64,000 nt of DNA from Zobellella taiwanensis (GCF_003012795.1 NZ_PXYH01000022.1:1-64000), one strand, 5' to 3'. Counted from the stretch's first letter, positions 1 to 9,184 are shown. The notes: generated by a model from the sequence alone, not told the origin. Program-made: numbers and translations.

Positions 1-125
1 GCGAAGGTCAAAACCGGCATCACTGTCCCCGAGTTCGGGGTAAGTTAATGGCATGAGCCGTATACGTGGCCCGTATGTACGGTTCTGTGAGAGGGATGAG
101 GCGGTAACGCCTCACCCTACTCGAT
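1..125 (+). mobile_element. Group II intron, 3' end (domains V and VI); rest lies outside the window
   Basis: Domain V is recognisable at 55-85: an 8-bp lower stem pairs 55-62 with 78-85, it contains the AGC triad at 56-58, a 2-nt bulge at 76-77 and a short upper hairpin. Domain VI follows at about 87-122: GAGAGGG pairs with CCCT-A-CTC around a GTAA-capped inner stem. A119 is left bulged, 7 nt from the 3' end, which is the usual branch-point position. The intron should end at A124-T125 (AY rule). The maturase/reverse transcriptase gene would lie upstream, outside the window, so its class and completeness cannot be judged. The 3' exon begins at about 126, just upstream of the yceJ-yceI operon. 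Confidence 0.88.
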
Positions 126-142
126 GTTGCCAGTCGGCCGGG

Positions 143-161
143 TGTTCAAATAATTTGAACA
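143..161. promoter_or_regulatory. Perfect 19-bp palindrome, likely operator
   Basis: TGTTCAAATAATTTGAACA is a perfect odd-length inverted repeat (9+1+9). It is AT-rich in a GC-rich setting, sits 115 bp before yceJ and starts 18 bp after the intron end. No T-run follows, so a terminator is unlikely; a dimeric repressor site is the natural reading. The architecture resembles ArsR/SmtB-type operators, but the regulator is not identifiable here. Confidence 0.6.
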
Positions 162-176
162 TCTGAAGCAGGAATC

Positions 177-245
177 ATGGCTTTGATCGGCGCCAGCAAA
201 GATTACACTGAGTACCATTATCATCAGGCCGACCGGCCGCAGTGA
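177..245 (+). CDS. Possible 22-codon leader ORF
   Basis: A short ATG-to-TGA frame is preceded by CAGGA at 5-nt spacing and ends 30 bp before yceJ. The peptide has a YHYH stretch and resembles nothing I recognise. It may be a leader peptide or chance; weak evidence only. Confidence 0.15.
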   Translation: MALIGASKDYTEYHYHQADRPQ

Positions 246-275
246 GTCCTGGTCAGCGACGGAGGTGACCATCCC

Positions 276-797
276 ATGCAAAAATATTCCCTGCCCCTGC
301 GATTGCTGCACTGGCTGACCGCCCTGCTGGTATTCGGCCTGTTCGGCGTTGGCCTGTGGATGCGTAACCTGGGCTATTACGACCCCCTTTACCAGGTATT
401 GCCCTACTGGCACAAAAGCGTCGGCTTTCTGCTGTGCGCCCTGGTGGTGGTGCGGCTGCTGACCCGGGCGGTCGGCCGTAGCCCAGGACCCCTGGCCAGC
501 CACCGGCCCTGGGAGCGCGGCCTGGCCCACGCCATGCACCTGCTGCTGTACGGCCTGCTGTTCGGGCTGTTCGCCAGCGGCTACCTGATCGCCACCGCCG
601 ACAACAGGCCGGCTTCCTTTTTCGGTTGGTTCGACATCCCGGTGCTGATCACCCCCTTCCCGGATCAGGAAGACATCGCCGGCCTGCTGCATGAATATTT
701 TGCCTGGTCGCTGATCGGCCTGGTGGCGCTGCACGCCGCCGCGGCCCTCAAGCACCACTGGCGCGATAAAGACGATACTCTTAAACGTATGCTTTGA
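276..797 (+). CDS. yceJ: Cytochrome b561 family protein (YceJ-like)
   Basis: A 173-residue inner-membrane dihaem-type cytochrome b with four hydrophobic helices. Candidate haem ligands are His residues in the LRLLHWLTALL helix near the N-terminus, in YWHKSVGFLL, in LAHAMHLLLYG and in the last helix (LVALHAAAALKHHW). The family shuttles electrons between quinol and periplasmic partners. The start follows GGAGG-type spacing (ggaggtgaccatccc). The next gene is yceI, 25 bp on, the pairing seen in E. coli yceJ-yceI, so they are probably co-transcribed. The exact redox partner is unknown. Confidence 0.9.
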   Translation: MQKYSLPLRLLHWLTALLVFGLFGVGLWMRNLGYYDPLYQVLPYWHKSVGFLLCALVVVRLLTRAVGRSPGPLASHRPWERGLAHAMHLLLYGLLFGLFASGYLIATADNRPASFFGWFDIPVLITPFPDQEDIAGLLHEYFAWSLIGLVALHAAAALKHHWRDKDDTLKRML

Positions 798-822
798 CCC
801 TAGTCACCCCAAGGAGAGACGA

Positions 823-1401
823 ATGATGAAACACACAGTGATTGCCGCCGCCCTGCTGGCCCTGGCGCCCCAGGCCTTTGCCGCCCCCGAGACCTACACA
901 GTGGATACCGATGGCATGCATGCCTCGGTCAATTTCAAGGTGAACCATCTGGGCTACAGCTGGCTGACCGGCCGCTTTAACGACTTCAAGGGCAGCTTTG
1001 TCTACGACGAGGCGGATCCGGCCAACAACAGCGTGGAAATCACCATCAACACCACCAGCCTGGACACCAACCATGCGGAGCGGGACCGCCATCTGCGCAG
1101 CGACGATTTTCTGGATGTCGGCAAGTTCCCCGAGGCCAGCTTCAAGAGCACCAGCGTGAGCCGTGAAGACGACGAGGGCGAATACCGGGTGCGCGGCGAC
1201 CTGACCCTGCACGGCGTGACCAAGCCGGTCGAATTCGAGATCGAACAGGTGGGTGCCGGCCAGGATCCCTGGGGTGGCTTCCGTCGCGGATTTGAAGGGG
1301 AAATCGAGCTCAAGCCCGCGGATTTCGGCATGAACTACGATCTGGGTCCGGCGGCGGCGACCGTCTACCTGGAAATCCACCTCGAGGGCGTGCGCCAGTA
1401 A
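823..1401 (+). CDS. yceI: YceI family periplasmic lipocalin-like protein
   Basis: This 192-residue secreted protein has a Sec signal peptide with likely cleavage after AFA (about residue 20). The mature part has the YceI signature: TYTVDTDGMHASVNFKVNHL near its start, then the SWLTGRFNDFKG segment and the closing AATVYLEIHLEG strand. The fold is an extended beta barrel that binds isoprenoid or fatty-acid-like ligands; E. coli YceI is base-induced and periplasmic. I chose the first of two adjacent ATGs because AAGGAG ends 6 nt before it. It forms an operon with the cytochrome b561 gene upstream and is followed by a hairpin terminator. Confidence 0.92.
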   Translation: MMKHTVIAAALLALAPQAFAAPETYTVDTDGMHASVNFKVNHLGYSWLTGRFNDFKGSFVYDEADPANNSVEITINTTSLDTNHAERDRHLRSDDFLDVGKFPEASFKSTSVSREDDEGEYRVRGDLTLHGVTKPVEFEIEQVGAGQDPWGGFRRGFEGEIELKPADFGMNYDLGPAAATVYLEIHLEGVRQ

Positions 1402-1424
1402 TCCCGCCTGCCCCGGCACCAGAG

Positions 1425-1449
1425 CGCCCGGCCCCGTGCCGGGCGTTTT
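1425..1449 (+). terminator. Rho-independent terminator after yceI
   Basis: CGCCCGGC (1425-1432) pairs with GCCGGGCG (1438-1445) around a CCCGT loop and is followed by four T, 24 bp after the yceI stop. Confidence 0.85.
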
Positions 1450-1540
1450 GCATTCTGGCCCGGCGGCCGATACCCGGGTGGCGCCGGAGGTGTAAAATTT
1501 GCCACAATAGGCATTCCTTTGCCGCCCAACAGGATTGCCC

Positions 1541-2440
1541 ATGACCAAGGTTGTCGCCCGTATCGAACATCGCCTGCGTTTCATCCGGGACCATGGCGCT
1601 GATTTCGTGCGCTTCGTGCTCAAGCGCATGCAGCAGGACCGGCTCAAGGTGACCGCCGGCTACCTGACCTACATCACCCTGCTGTCGCTGGTGCCCATGC
1701 TGGCGGTGGTCTTCGCCATGATGTCCGCCTTTCCCATGTTTGCCGAGCTGCGCGAGACCATCCAGAATTTCGTGTTCAGCAACTTCGTGCCGGCGGCGGG
1801 GGACGTGGTGCAGAAGAATATCCAGGGCTTTATCGATAATGCCTCCAAAACCACCGCCATCGGGGTGGCGGCGCTGGCGGTGACCGCCATGCTGCTGATT
1901 TCCGCCATCGACGAAAACTTCAACCATATCTGGCGGGTGAGCCAGAAGCGGCGCTGGTCGGTGGCCTTTTCCACCTATTGGATGATCCTCACCCTGGGAC
2001 CTATACTGGCGGGCGCCAGCCTGGCGATGACGTCCTATGTGACCTCGATGCGCATCTTCCAGGGCGACAGCTTCTTCGGTATCGGCGCCGTGCTGCTCGG
2101 CTTGCTGCCGTTCCTGCTGTCCACCCTGATGTTCGTGGTGTTTTACATGGTGGTGCCCAATACCCGGGTGCGCTTTGGCCACGCCATTTGCGGTGGCCTG
2201 GTGGCGGCTGTGCTGTTTGAGCTGGCCAAGCGCGGCTTTGCCTTCTATATCACCCAGTTTCCTTCCTACCAGGCCATTTATGGCGCCCTGGCCACGGTGC
2301 CCATCCTGTTTGTGTGGGTGTACCTGAGCTGGATGATCGCCCTGTTCGGTGCCGAGCTGACCGCCAGCCTGGGCGACTACGAGCACAGCCACGGACTAAG
2401 CTTTAAGGCAGATCAAGACAACGGTGAGGAAACCTCCTGA
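1541..2440 (+). CDS. yihY: YihY/BrkB-family inner-membrane protein
   Basis: A 299-residue protein of the YihY (formerly RNase BN, misassigned) family. About six transmembrane segments are visible, starting near residue 30 (LKVTAGYLTYITLLSLVPML), with the conserved late segment PSYQAIYGALATVPILFVWVY. The function is not established; a transport role is suspected. The ATG at 1541 is preferred over an in-frame TTG six bases earlier because AGGA lies 7 nt before it. It is the first gene of a tight run: its stop overlaps the pip start by one base, and dtd and yiiD follow as in E. coli yihY-dtd-yiiD. Confidence 0.9.
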   Translation: MTKVVARIEHRLRFIRDHGADFVRFVLKRMQQDRLKVTAGYLTYITLLSLVPMLAVVFAMMSAFPMFAELRETIQNFVFSNFVPAAGDVVQKNIQGFIDNASKTTAIGVAALAVTAMLLISAIDENFNHIWRVSQKRRWSVAFSTYWMILTLGPILAGASLAMTSYVTSMRIFQGDSFFGIGAVLLGLLPFLLSTLMFVVFYMVVPNTRVRFGHAICGGLVAAVLFELAKRGFAFYITQFPSYQAIYGALATVPILFVWVYLSWMIALFGAELTASLGDYEHSHGLSFKADQDNGEETS

Positions 2441-3399
2441 TGCGCACCCTCTATCCGGCCATTGCCGCCAGCCAGCAGCAGTGGCTGGCCGTGTCCCTCC
2501 GTCACCGCCTTTATGTGGAGGAAAGCGGCCATCCGCTCGGCATTCCCGTGGTGCTGGTGCACGGCGGCCCCGGAGCCGGCACCGGCCCCGAGCATCGTCG
2601 TTTTTTCGATCCCGAGCGCTACCGCATCATTCTGTTCGACCAGCGCGGCGCCGGGCAATCCGAACCCCACGCCGAGCTTGACGACAACCATACCCAGGCG
2701 CTCATCGCCGACCTGGAGCAGATCCGCCGTCACCTTGGCATTGAGCGCTGGCTGGTGTTTGGCGGCTCCTGGGGCTCCACCCTGGCGCTGTGCTACGCCA
2801 TTGCCCACCCCGAGCGGGTGCTGGGCCTGGTGCTGCGCGGCCTGTTTCTCGGTCGCCGGCAGGATCTGCACTGGCTCTATCACCCGGACGGCGGCGCCGC
2901 CCAGCTGTTTCCCGATCATTACCGGGACTTTCTGGCGCCCCTGGAAGGACATGCCGACGATCTGCTGGCGCGCTACCACGGCTTGCTGACCAGTGCCAAC
3001 GAGCTGGCCCGGCTCAACGCCGCCCGCGCCTGGGCGGTGTGGGAGGGACGCATCAGCACCCTGCTGCCCCGGCCCGACGCCGAGGCCTACTACGGTGAAG
3101 CCCACAGTGCCCTGGCGCTGGCGAGGATAGAATGCCACTACTTTGTTAATCACTGTTTTATCGAGGAAAACCATATCATCAATCACCTGGACAGGATCCG
3201 CCAGTTGCCGGCGGTGCTGATCCACGGCCGTTACGACGCCATTTGCAAGGTGGCGGCCGCTGCCGAGCTGGCCGCCGCCTGGCCCGGGCTGGCGCTGCAA
3301 ATTGTGCCGGGAGCCGGACATTCGGCCTTCGAACCGGGTATCATAGACGCCCTGGTGAAAGCCACCGATCATATGGCAAAGGAGTTGATGCAGGCATGA
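2440..3399 (+). CDS. pip: Proline iminopeptidase
   Basis: A 319-residue cytoplasmic alpha/beta hydrolase of peptidase family S33 that removes N-terminal proline. The oxyanion segment HGGPGAG follows beta-strand VVLVHGG, the nucleophile elbow is [10 protein letters not shown] (Ser near residue 110), and the C-terminal HGRYD and GAGHSAFEP segments carry the Asp and His of the triad. [13 protein letters not shown] is the family signature. Translationally coupled: its ATG overlaps the yihY stop and its TGA overlaps the dtd ATG. In E. coli dtd directly follows yihY, so pip looks like an insertion into that block. Confidence 0.94.
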   Translation: MRTLYPAIAASQQQWLAVSLRHRLYVEESGHPLGIPVVLVHGGPGAGTGPEHRRFFDPERYRIILFDQRGAGQSEPHAELDDNHTQALIADLEQIRRHLGIERWLVFGGSWGSTLALCYAIAHPERVLGLVLRGLFLGRRQDLHWLYHPDGGAAQLFPDHYRDFLAPLEGHADDLLARYHGLLTSANELARLNAARAWAVWEGRISTLLPRPDAEAYYGEAHSALALARIECHYFVNHCFIEENHIINHLDRIRQLPAVLIHGRYDAICKVAAAAELAAAWPGLALQIVPGAGHSAFEPGIIDALVKATDHMAKELMQA

Positions 3400-3833
3400 T
3401 AGCCCTGATCCAGAGAGTCAGTTCGGCTTCGGTCACCGTGGCCGGCGAGCGGGTGGGCGCCATCGGCCCGGGCCTGCTGGTACTGCTTGGCGTCGAGCGG
3501 GGCGACGACCAGGCCAGGGCCGACAAGCTGCTGAACAAGGTGCTCGGTTACCGGGTGTTTGGCGACGACAACGGCAAAATGAACCTCAACCTGCGCCAGG
3601 CCGGCGGCAGCCTGCTGGTGGTATCCCAATTCACCCTGGCGGCGGACACCAACAGTGGCCTGCGGCCCAGTTTTTCCCGGGGGGCGGCGCCGGCGGACGC
3701 CGAGCGCTGGTACGATTATTTCGTGATGGCGGCGCGGGATCTGGGCGTCCACTCCGAGGCGGGCCGCTTCGCCGCCGACATGCAGGTCAGCCTGACCAAC
3801 GACGGCCCCGTCACCTTCTGGCTGCAGGTCTGA
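3396..3833 (+). CDS. dtd: D-aminoacyl-tRNA deacylase
   Basis: This 145-residue enzyme, the usual length, hydrolyses D-Tyr-tRNA and other D-aminoacyl-tRNAs and also clears Gly-tRNA(Ala). Family motifs are [11 protein letters not shown] at the N-terminus, [13 protein letters not shown] (SQxT) mid-protein and the C-terminal [12 protein letters not shown] (Gly-cisPro-type NxGPVT). The ATG overlaps the pip stop (ATGA), indicating coupling. A longer upstream frame exists but lies inside pip and is not supported by the family N-terminus. Confidence 0.96.
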   Translation: MIALIQRVSSASVTVAGERVGAIGPGLLVLLGVERGDDQARADKLLNKVLGYRVFGDDNGKMNLNLRQAGGSLLVVSQFTLAADTNSGLRPSFSRGAAPADAERWYDYFVMAARDLGVHSEAGRFAADMQVSLTNDGPVTFWLQV

Positions 3834-3903
3834 GCCGGCCCCCATTGCACCCTGCCGCGACAAGCGGCAGCATATCCCAAGATAACCATAACAGGAGCAG
3901 ACC

Positions 3904-4794
3904 ATGTATCGTGTGGTCACCCCGCAAACGGAAGCGGAACTGGAAGCCTACTACCTGCTGCGCTGGCAGCTGCTGCGCAAACCCTGGCAGCAGCCCAGGG
4001 GATCGGAGCGGGACGAGTTCGACGAGTACGCCCACCATCGCATGATGGTGGACAAGGACGGCAAGCTGGTGGCCGTGGGCCGGCTCTATGTGAGCGGCGA
4101 TGAAGCCCAGATCCGCTTTATGGCGGTGATCCCCGAATGCCGGGCCAAGGGCCTGGGCACCCGCATGGTGCAGGCCCTGGAGCAGGTGGCCCGCCAGCAG
4201 GGGGTGCGCCGGCTGGTGATGAATGCCCGGGAGGAAGCGGTGGCGTTTTATGGCCGCTGCGGCTTCACCGTGGTGGGCGAGGGGCCTATCAGTTTCGGCA
4301 AGATACCCCACCGGCAGATGATCAAGGCGCTGACTCCCATCCATCAGATCCGTCATTGCCCCGAGCTGTGCGACGAATTGCAGCGGCTGTGGCACCGGCG
4401 CATCCCCATCAGCGAAAAAATGGGCATCCGCATTACCCAGTACACCGGCAGCAAGTTCAAGACCCGGGGCAACCTCAACGCCAACCTTAACCTGCACGAG
4501 TCCATGTTCGCCGGCAGCATCTACAGCCAGTGCGTGCTCACCGGCTGGGGCCTGATCTGGCTGCAGATGCAGGAATACGGCGTGAGCGGCGACATCGTCC
4601 AGGGCAGCGGCGAGATCAAATACCTGACTCCGGTGTGGGACGAGCCTACCGCCGAGGTGCAGGGCCGGTTGCGCGAGCAGCTGTTGCCCCTGGCCCGGGG
4701 CGAAAGGGTGAGGGTGGATCTTAACGTTACCCTCTACAGCGGTGAGGCCAAGGCCGCGGTGTTCAGCGGCCGCTATGTGATACTGCCGCACTAA
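3904..4794 (+). CDS. yiiD: Bifunctional GNAT/hotdog thioesterase-like protein (YiiD/MadA type)
   Basis: This 296-residue protein fuses two domains. Residues about 1-145 are a GNAT acetyltransferase-like fold (MAVIPECRAKGLGTRMVQAL acetyl-CoA loop, AVAFYGRCGFTVVG). Residues about 150-296 are a hotdog domain (LHESMFAGSIYSQCVLTGWG). E. coli YiiD has this layout and has been described as a malonyl-ACP decarboxylase (MadA) that feeds fatty-acid initiation; I infer the same role here. It starts 70 bp after dtd with GGAG spacing, retaining the E. coli dtd-yiiD neighbourhood, and ends 5 bp from the convergent AsmA-like gene. Confidence 0.88.
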   Translation: MYRVVTPQTEAELEAYYLLRWQLLRKPWQQPRGSERDEFDEYAHHRMMVDKDGKLVAVGRLYVSGDEAQIRFMAVIPECRAKGLGTRMVQALEQVARQQGVRRLVMNAREEAVAFYGRCGFTVVGEGPISFGKIPHRQMIKALTPIHQIRHCPELCDELQRLWHRRIPISEKMGIRITQYTGSKFKTRGNLNANLNLHESMFAGSIYSQCVLTGWGLIWLQMQEYGVSGDIVQGSGEIKYLTPVWDEPTAEVQGRLREQLLPLARGERVRVDLNVTLYSGEAKAAVFSGRYVILPH

Positions 4795-4799
4795 ACAGC

Positions 4800-6833
4800 T
4801 TACGGCTCCTGCGGCAGGTTGCGCACCGCCTCTATCAGGTTGCCGGGCAGGCCGGCGGCGGGATAGGCGAGCGGACCCCTATACCAGGGCCGGCAGGGCT
4901 CGGCCGGTGCTGGCTGGTGCAGCCGGAGTTTGGGTGCGCGCCAGCTTTGCTGCAGGCGGATGGCCAGCTCCCGGCAGCCCTGGTCGTTGACCGCGCCCAG
5001 CTCCAGATCCCAGCCGCCGGCCAGATCCAGCTCTCCTCTCAGTGCCAGCAGGTGGCGCACGCTTTGTACCGCGCTGCCGTTCAACTGCCAGCGTCCCTCG
5101 CGGACGGGGCCGGCCAGCTCGGCACGGTAGATAAAGCCGTCGCTCTGCGCCAGGTCCAGGGCCGCCAGCGCCGGATCTACCGCCCTGGGCTCGGCGTAAT
5201 CCTCGCCCAGGCGCCGGCGCAGCCAGTCGTCCAGGCCGAGCCGTTCCACAAAGAGATCCTCGGCGTCAAGGCGCAGCTCGCCGGTCCAGCTGGCGCGGCG
5301 ATGGAGTTCGCCGTCGAGCTCGGCGTTCAGGTTCAGCTTGCCGGAGAAGCCGCGCTCCTTGCGCAGCCAACTGCTGAGCCGGCGCAGGGCCAGGTCCTCG
5401 GCGTCCAGCCGCAGGCTGGCCGGATACGGCGGATAGATGCCCAGGCGGCCGGCCAGCCTGAGGCGGCCTTCCAGCCACTCACCGTCGAATTCATCCAGCC
5501 GTAACCGGGTATCGTCCAGCCGGGCCTTGAAGCCGGCCTGGCGGCTGATCAGGCTGTCGTAGGCCAGTTCTCCCCAGCCGCCCTCCAGCCGGGCCTGTTC
5601 GGTCAGCGGCCGCCACTGGCCTGCCGCCCAGGCGAGGTCGGCGATGAACAGCCGGCCGTCGAGCAGTGACAGGGGCAGCGCCGGATCCATGGACAGCAGC
5701 TCGCCCTGGCCCAGGTTGAGCTTGTGGATGCGCAGGTCCGGAATGGGCCAGGCCAGGTCCGGGTGCCATTCCAGCTTGTTGCCGGTCAGTTGCAATTGTT
5801 CTATGTCCAGCCGGCCCTGCTGCGGAAACCAGCCCAGTTCGGCCGCCAGGCTGCCCTGGTAGGCCTTGCCGTTCAGGCTCAGGCCGAGCCGCTCCCGGCT
5901 GCCGAGCCACTGGCCCTGGTGCTGGTCGAGCCGCAGCCAGCCCAGCACCGCCTCGGCCGCCTGCCACTCGCCCTGCCCCTCGGGCAGGTCCCGGCCGTTC
6001 CATTCCAGGTAGCGCAGCTGGCCGGCGATGCCGTTGGCGGTGAACCGGGGGCTGGTCAGGCTGGTGTCTTCCAGGCTGGCCCGGCTGAGCAGCAGGGTCC
6101 AGCCCTCTGGCAGGCGGGGGGCATATTCCATCCGGAACCGGTTGCCGGTGAAGCGGGGGCCGTTGAGCTGCAGCTCGCGGCGGGCGGGATCCAGGAGCAG
6201 GCGGCTGTCGAGCAGGCCGTCAAACAGCCGGGCACGGACTTCGTCCAGTACCAGGCGGCCCTGCTCGACCCGGCCTTCGAGGCTGGCCCGGGACAGTTCC
6301 AGCCAGGGGTGGGACAGCTGGCGCACCTGGCCGCTCAGGGTCAGGTCGGCGGTCCATTGCCATTGACCTTGCCGGCGGGGTTGCCAGTCGCGCAGGGTCA
6401 GGTCGGCACCCTGCAACTGCCAGCCATCGCCGCTGATGGTCAGGTTGCGGGTGTTGAGTTCGGCAATCCGGATATCGGCCAGGCTGGCGGGCAGGGCCAG
6501 CTCGCGCACCCGGCCGGGGGTCAGGCGGCCGTCGACGATGTCGATAATGGCGACCCGGGTTTCGCCGGCGAGGGAGGCGAGTCCTTCCAGTTCCACATAA
6601 ACCTGGCGGGCCTCGAACCAGTCACCCAGGCGCACCTCTTCCGCCAGCAGCTTGTAGGGGGTGAGGGGATTGAACTCGAGCCGGCCGATACCGATGTCCA
6701 GCTCGGTGTTTTCGTTGAGCCAGCCGAGGACCGGCTTTTTCAGCTGGTTGGCATCGAACAGGTTGAGCAGCAGCCAGCCGCCGAGCACCAGAATGAGTAA
6801 CAGCAGCAACACATATCTGACCAGCTTTTTCAT
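4800..6833 (-). CDS. AsmA-like envelope protein
   Basis: A 677-residue protein with one N-terminal membrane helix (LVRYVLLLLLILVLGGWLLL) and a long beta-rich periplasmic part. The opening NENTELDIGIGRLEFNPLTP and repeated 'L.l.dl.l' strands fit the AsmA/TamB-like bridge proteins proposed to carry phospholipids to the outer membrane. I start at Met 6833 because GAAGGA lies 10 nt before it and the hydrophobic helix follows at once; a 19-residue upstream extension has no support. The exact paralogue (AsmA, YhjG, YdbH class) is uncertain. Confidence 0.75.
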   Translation of the reverse strand: MKKLVRYVLLLLLILVLGGWLLLNLFDANQLKKPVLGWLNENTELDIGIGRLEFNPLTPYKLLAEEVRLGDWFEARQVYVELEGLASLAGETRVAIIDIVDGRLTPGRVRELALPASLADIRIAELNTRNLTISGDGWQLQGADLTLRDWQPRRQGQWQWTADLTLSGQVRQLSHPWLELSRASLEGRVEQGRLVLDEVRARLFDGLLDSRLLLDPARRELQLNGPRFTGNRFRMEYAPRLPEGWTLLLSRASLEDTSLTSPRFTANGIAGQLRYLEWNGRDLPEGQGEWQAAEAVLGWLRLDQHQGQWLGSRERLGLSLNGKAYQGSLAAELGWFPQQGRLDIEQLQLTGNKLEWHPDLAWPIPDLRIHKLNLGQGELLSMDPALPLSLLDGRLFIADLAWAAGQWRPLTEQARLEGGWGELAYDSLISRQAGFKARLDDTRLRLDEFDGEWLEGRLRLAGRLGIYPPYPASLRLDAEDLALRRLSSWLRKERGFSGKLNLNAELDGELHRRASWTGELRLDAEDLFVERLGLDDWLRRRLGEDYAEPRAVDPALAALDLAQSDGFIYRAELAGPVREGRWQLNGSAVQSVRHLLALRGELDLAGGWDLELGAVNDQGCRELAIRLQQSWRAPKLRLHQPAPAEPCRPWYRGPLAYPAAGLPGNLIEAVRNLPQEP

Positions 6834-6972
6834 CAGACTATCCTTCGCCCTTGGGGCAGCGTTAGGCTTTTGGCCGTAAAGGGTCGGCAAGAAAGGCTTC
6901 TTTTGGAAGGCATTTTGCCGTCGTCCCGGCTTTTCTTGTGGTGCACAGCTTAACGCTCAAGACCTTGTTTTC

Positions 6973-9045
6973 TCAAACTTTACCATAATGTTCCCGCCAT
7001 CCTAGCCAGCGCCGGATCAGCGGCTCCACCACCTCGGGATGGCGGTCGGCCAGGTAGCGGGCCAGCCGTTGTACTTCGGGCAGCAGCGCCTGATCCCGCA
7101 CCAGATCGGCAATTTTCAGATCCGCGAGGCCGGTCTGGCGGGTGCCGAGCAGCTCGCCCGGGCCGCGGATTTCCAGATCCTTCTGGGCGATGACAAAGCC
7201 GTCGTTGGTGTCGCGCAACACCCCCAGCCGCTGGCCAGCGGTTTTGGTGAGAGGAGCGTGGTAGAGCAGCACGCAGTGGGAGGCGGTCGCCCCCCGGCCG
7301 ACCCGGCCGCGCAGCTGGTGCAACTGGGCCAGGCCCAGGCGCTCGGGGTTTTCGATGATCATCAGCGAGGCGTTGGGTACATCCACCCCCACCTCGATGA
7401 CGGTGGTGGCCACCAGCAGGTCGAGGCGGCCGTCCTTGAAGTCGGCCATCACCGCCTGCTTTTCCGCCGCCTTCATGCGGCCGTGCACCAGCCCTACCCT
7501 CAGCTCCGGCAACTGGGCGGAGAGGGCGGCGGCGGTGTCCTCCGCCGCCTGGCATTCCAGCACCTCCGACTCCTCGATCAGGGTGCACACCCAGTAGGCC
7601 TGGCGGCCCTGCTCCCGGCACAGCTGCCGTACCCGGGCCACCACCTCGTCGCGGCGTGTGTCGGGAATGGCCACTGTGGTGACCGGGGTGCGCCCGGGTG
7701 GCAGTTCGTCGATGACGGAGGTGTCCAGATCCGCGTAGGCGGTCATCGCCAGGGTGCGGGGGATGGGGGTGGCGGTCATGATCAACTGGTGCGGGTAATA
7801 ATCCCCCTGGCTGCCCTTTTCGCGCAGGGCCAGGCGCTGGTGTACCCCGAAGCGGTGCTGTTCGTCGATGATCACCAGCTCCAGGGCGTTGAACTGTACC
7901 TGCTCCTGGAACAGGGCGTGGGTGCCGACCACCATGGCCAGCTCGCCGCTGGCGAGCCGCTCCAGTTGTTCGGCCCGGGCCTTGCCCTTGACCTTGCCCG
8001 CCAGCCAGCCCACCTGGATGCCGAGCGGCGACAGCCAGGCGGCGAAGTTGTTGGCGTGCTGCTCGGCCAGCAGCTCGGTGGGCGCCATCAGCGCCACCTG
8101 GCCCTGGTTGCCGATCACCTGCAGCGCCGCCAGGGCCGCCACCAGGGTTTTGCCCGAGCCCACGTCGCCCTGCACCAGCCGCATCATGGGCACGGTTTTG
8201 TGCAGATCGGCGCCGATCTCCGCCACCACCCGGCGCTGGGCAGCGGTGGGGGAAAAGGGCAACTGGCCGAGGAAGCGGTCGATCAGCGCTTGCGGGCAGG
8301 ACAGCGGCCGGGCGCGATGGGCCTGGCTCTGCTCGCGCACCTTGAGCACCGACAGGTTGTGGGCCAGCAGCTCTTCCAGCACCAGCCGGCGCTGGGCCGG
8401 GTGCTGCCCCTGCTCGAGCTGGGGCAGGGCGACGTCGGGGGGCGGCCGGTGCAGCAGGCGCACCGCCTGGTTCAGGCCGAGCTGATGCTGGTACAGTCCC
8501 TCGGGCAGCAGCTCCGCCAGTGGCTGCTGCTCGAGCAGGGCCAGGGCCTGATCGCTGAGCTGGCGCAGGGTCAGCTGGCGCAGCCCTTCGGTGGTGCCGT
8601 ACACCGGGGTCAGGCTGGCTTCGCCGGTGGCCGGTTGGCCGCCCTGCAGCAGGCTGTATTCCGGATGGATGATCTCCAGGCCATGCTGGCCGGGGCGGAT
8701 CTCGCCGAAGGCACGCAGGCGGGTGCCGGCGGCGAGGCTGTTTTTCTGGGCGGCGGCGAAGTTGAAAAAGCGCAGGGTCAGGGTGCCGCTGTCGTCGCGC
8801 AGCCGGCAGATCAGCATGCGCTTGCGGCCATAGCTGATGTGGTTGTCGACGATTTCGCCCACCACTGAGATATGCATGCCCGGCATCAGTTCGGCGATGG
8901 GGCAGACGCGGGTGCGATCCTCGTAGCGCAGGGGCAGGTGGAACAGCAGGTCCTGCACCGTTTCCAGGCCCAGGCGGTGCAGCTTTTCCAGCATCTTGTC
9001 GCCCACTCCCTTGAGTAGGTTGAGGGACATTTTGTCCAGATTCAT
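6973..9045 (-). CDS. recG: ATP-dependent DNA helicase RecG
   Basis: A 690-residue protein, close to the 693 of E. coli. An N-terminal wedge/OB domain (LLKGVGDKMLEKLHRLGLETVQ, then HLPLRYEDRT) is followed by helicase lobe 1 with Walker A GDVGSGKT and the DEQH box (IIDEQHRFGVHQR), lobe 2 (VATTVIEVGVDVPNASLMII, QLRGRVGRG), and the C-terminal RecG hook. It rewinds stalled forks and processes R-loops and Holliday junctions. The Met at 9045 is chosen because family alignment begins there; the frame runs 47 codons further upstream, but that part is a translation of a tandem repeat. Confidence 0.96.
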   Translation of the reverse strand: MNLDKMSLNLLKGVGDKMLEKLHRLGLETVQDLLFHLPLRYEDRTRVCPIAELMPGMHISVVGEIVDNHISYGRKRMLICRLRDDSGTLTLRFFNFAAAQKNSLAAGTRLRAFGEIRPGQHGLEIIHPEYSLLQGGQPATGEASLTPVYGTTEGLRQLTLRQLSDQALALLEQQPLAELLPEGLYQHQLGLNQAVRLLHRPPPDVALPQLEQGQHPAQRRLVLEELLAHNLSVLKVREQSQAHRARPLSCPQALIDRFLGQLPFSPTAAQRRVVAEIGADLHKTVPMMRLVQGDVGSGKTLVAALAALQVIGNQGQVALMAPTELLAEQHANNFAAWLSPLGIQVGWLAGKVKGKARAEQLERLASGELAMVVGTHALFQEQVQFNALELVIIDEQHRFGVHQRLALREKGSQGDYYPHQLIMTATPIPRTLAMTAYADLDTSVIDELPPGRTPVTTVAIPDTRRDEVVARVRQLCREQGRQAYWVCTLIEESEVLECQAAEDTAAALSAQLPELRVGLVHGRMKAAEKQAVMADFKDGRLDLLVATTVIEVGVDVPNASLMIIENPERLGLAQLHQLRGRVGRGATASHCVLLYHAPLTKTAGQRLGVLRDTNDGFVIAQKDLEIRGPGELLGTRQTGLADLKIADLVRDQALLPEVQRLARYLADRHPEVVEPLIRRWLGWREHYGKV

Positions 9046-9097
9046 GGCGGCCCCATACTGTAAATATTTACAGAGGATAGCAGAGGCGGGATTAAAA

Positions 9098-9158
9098 TGG
9101 GACTGGGGACTGGGGACTGGGGACTGGGGACTGGGGACTGGGGACTGGGGACTGGGGG
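9098..9158. repeat. Heptamer tandem array (TGGGGAC)n
   Basis: Seven perfect TGGGGAC units (9104-9152), with partial units on both sides, lie 53 bp upstream of the recG start. G-runs are on the plus strand, so G-quadruplex formation is possible there. Confidence 0.95.
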
Positions 9159-9184
9159 TTGTCTGGTTCCTGGTTCTGGTCTTC

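Noticed and set aside
3243-3395. N-terminally longer Dtd (51 extra codons)
   Set aside because: The added part is inside pip in another frame; the 145-residue form matches the family exactly.
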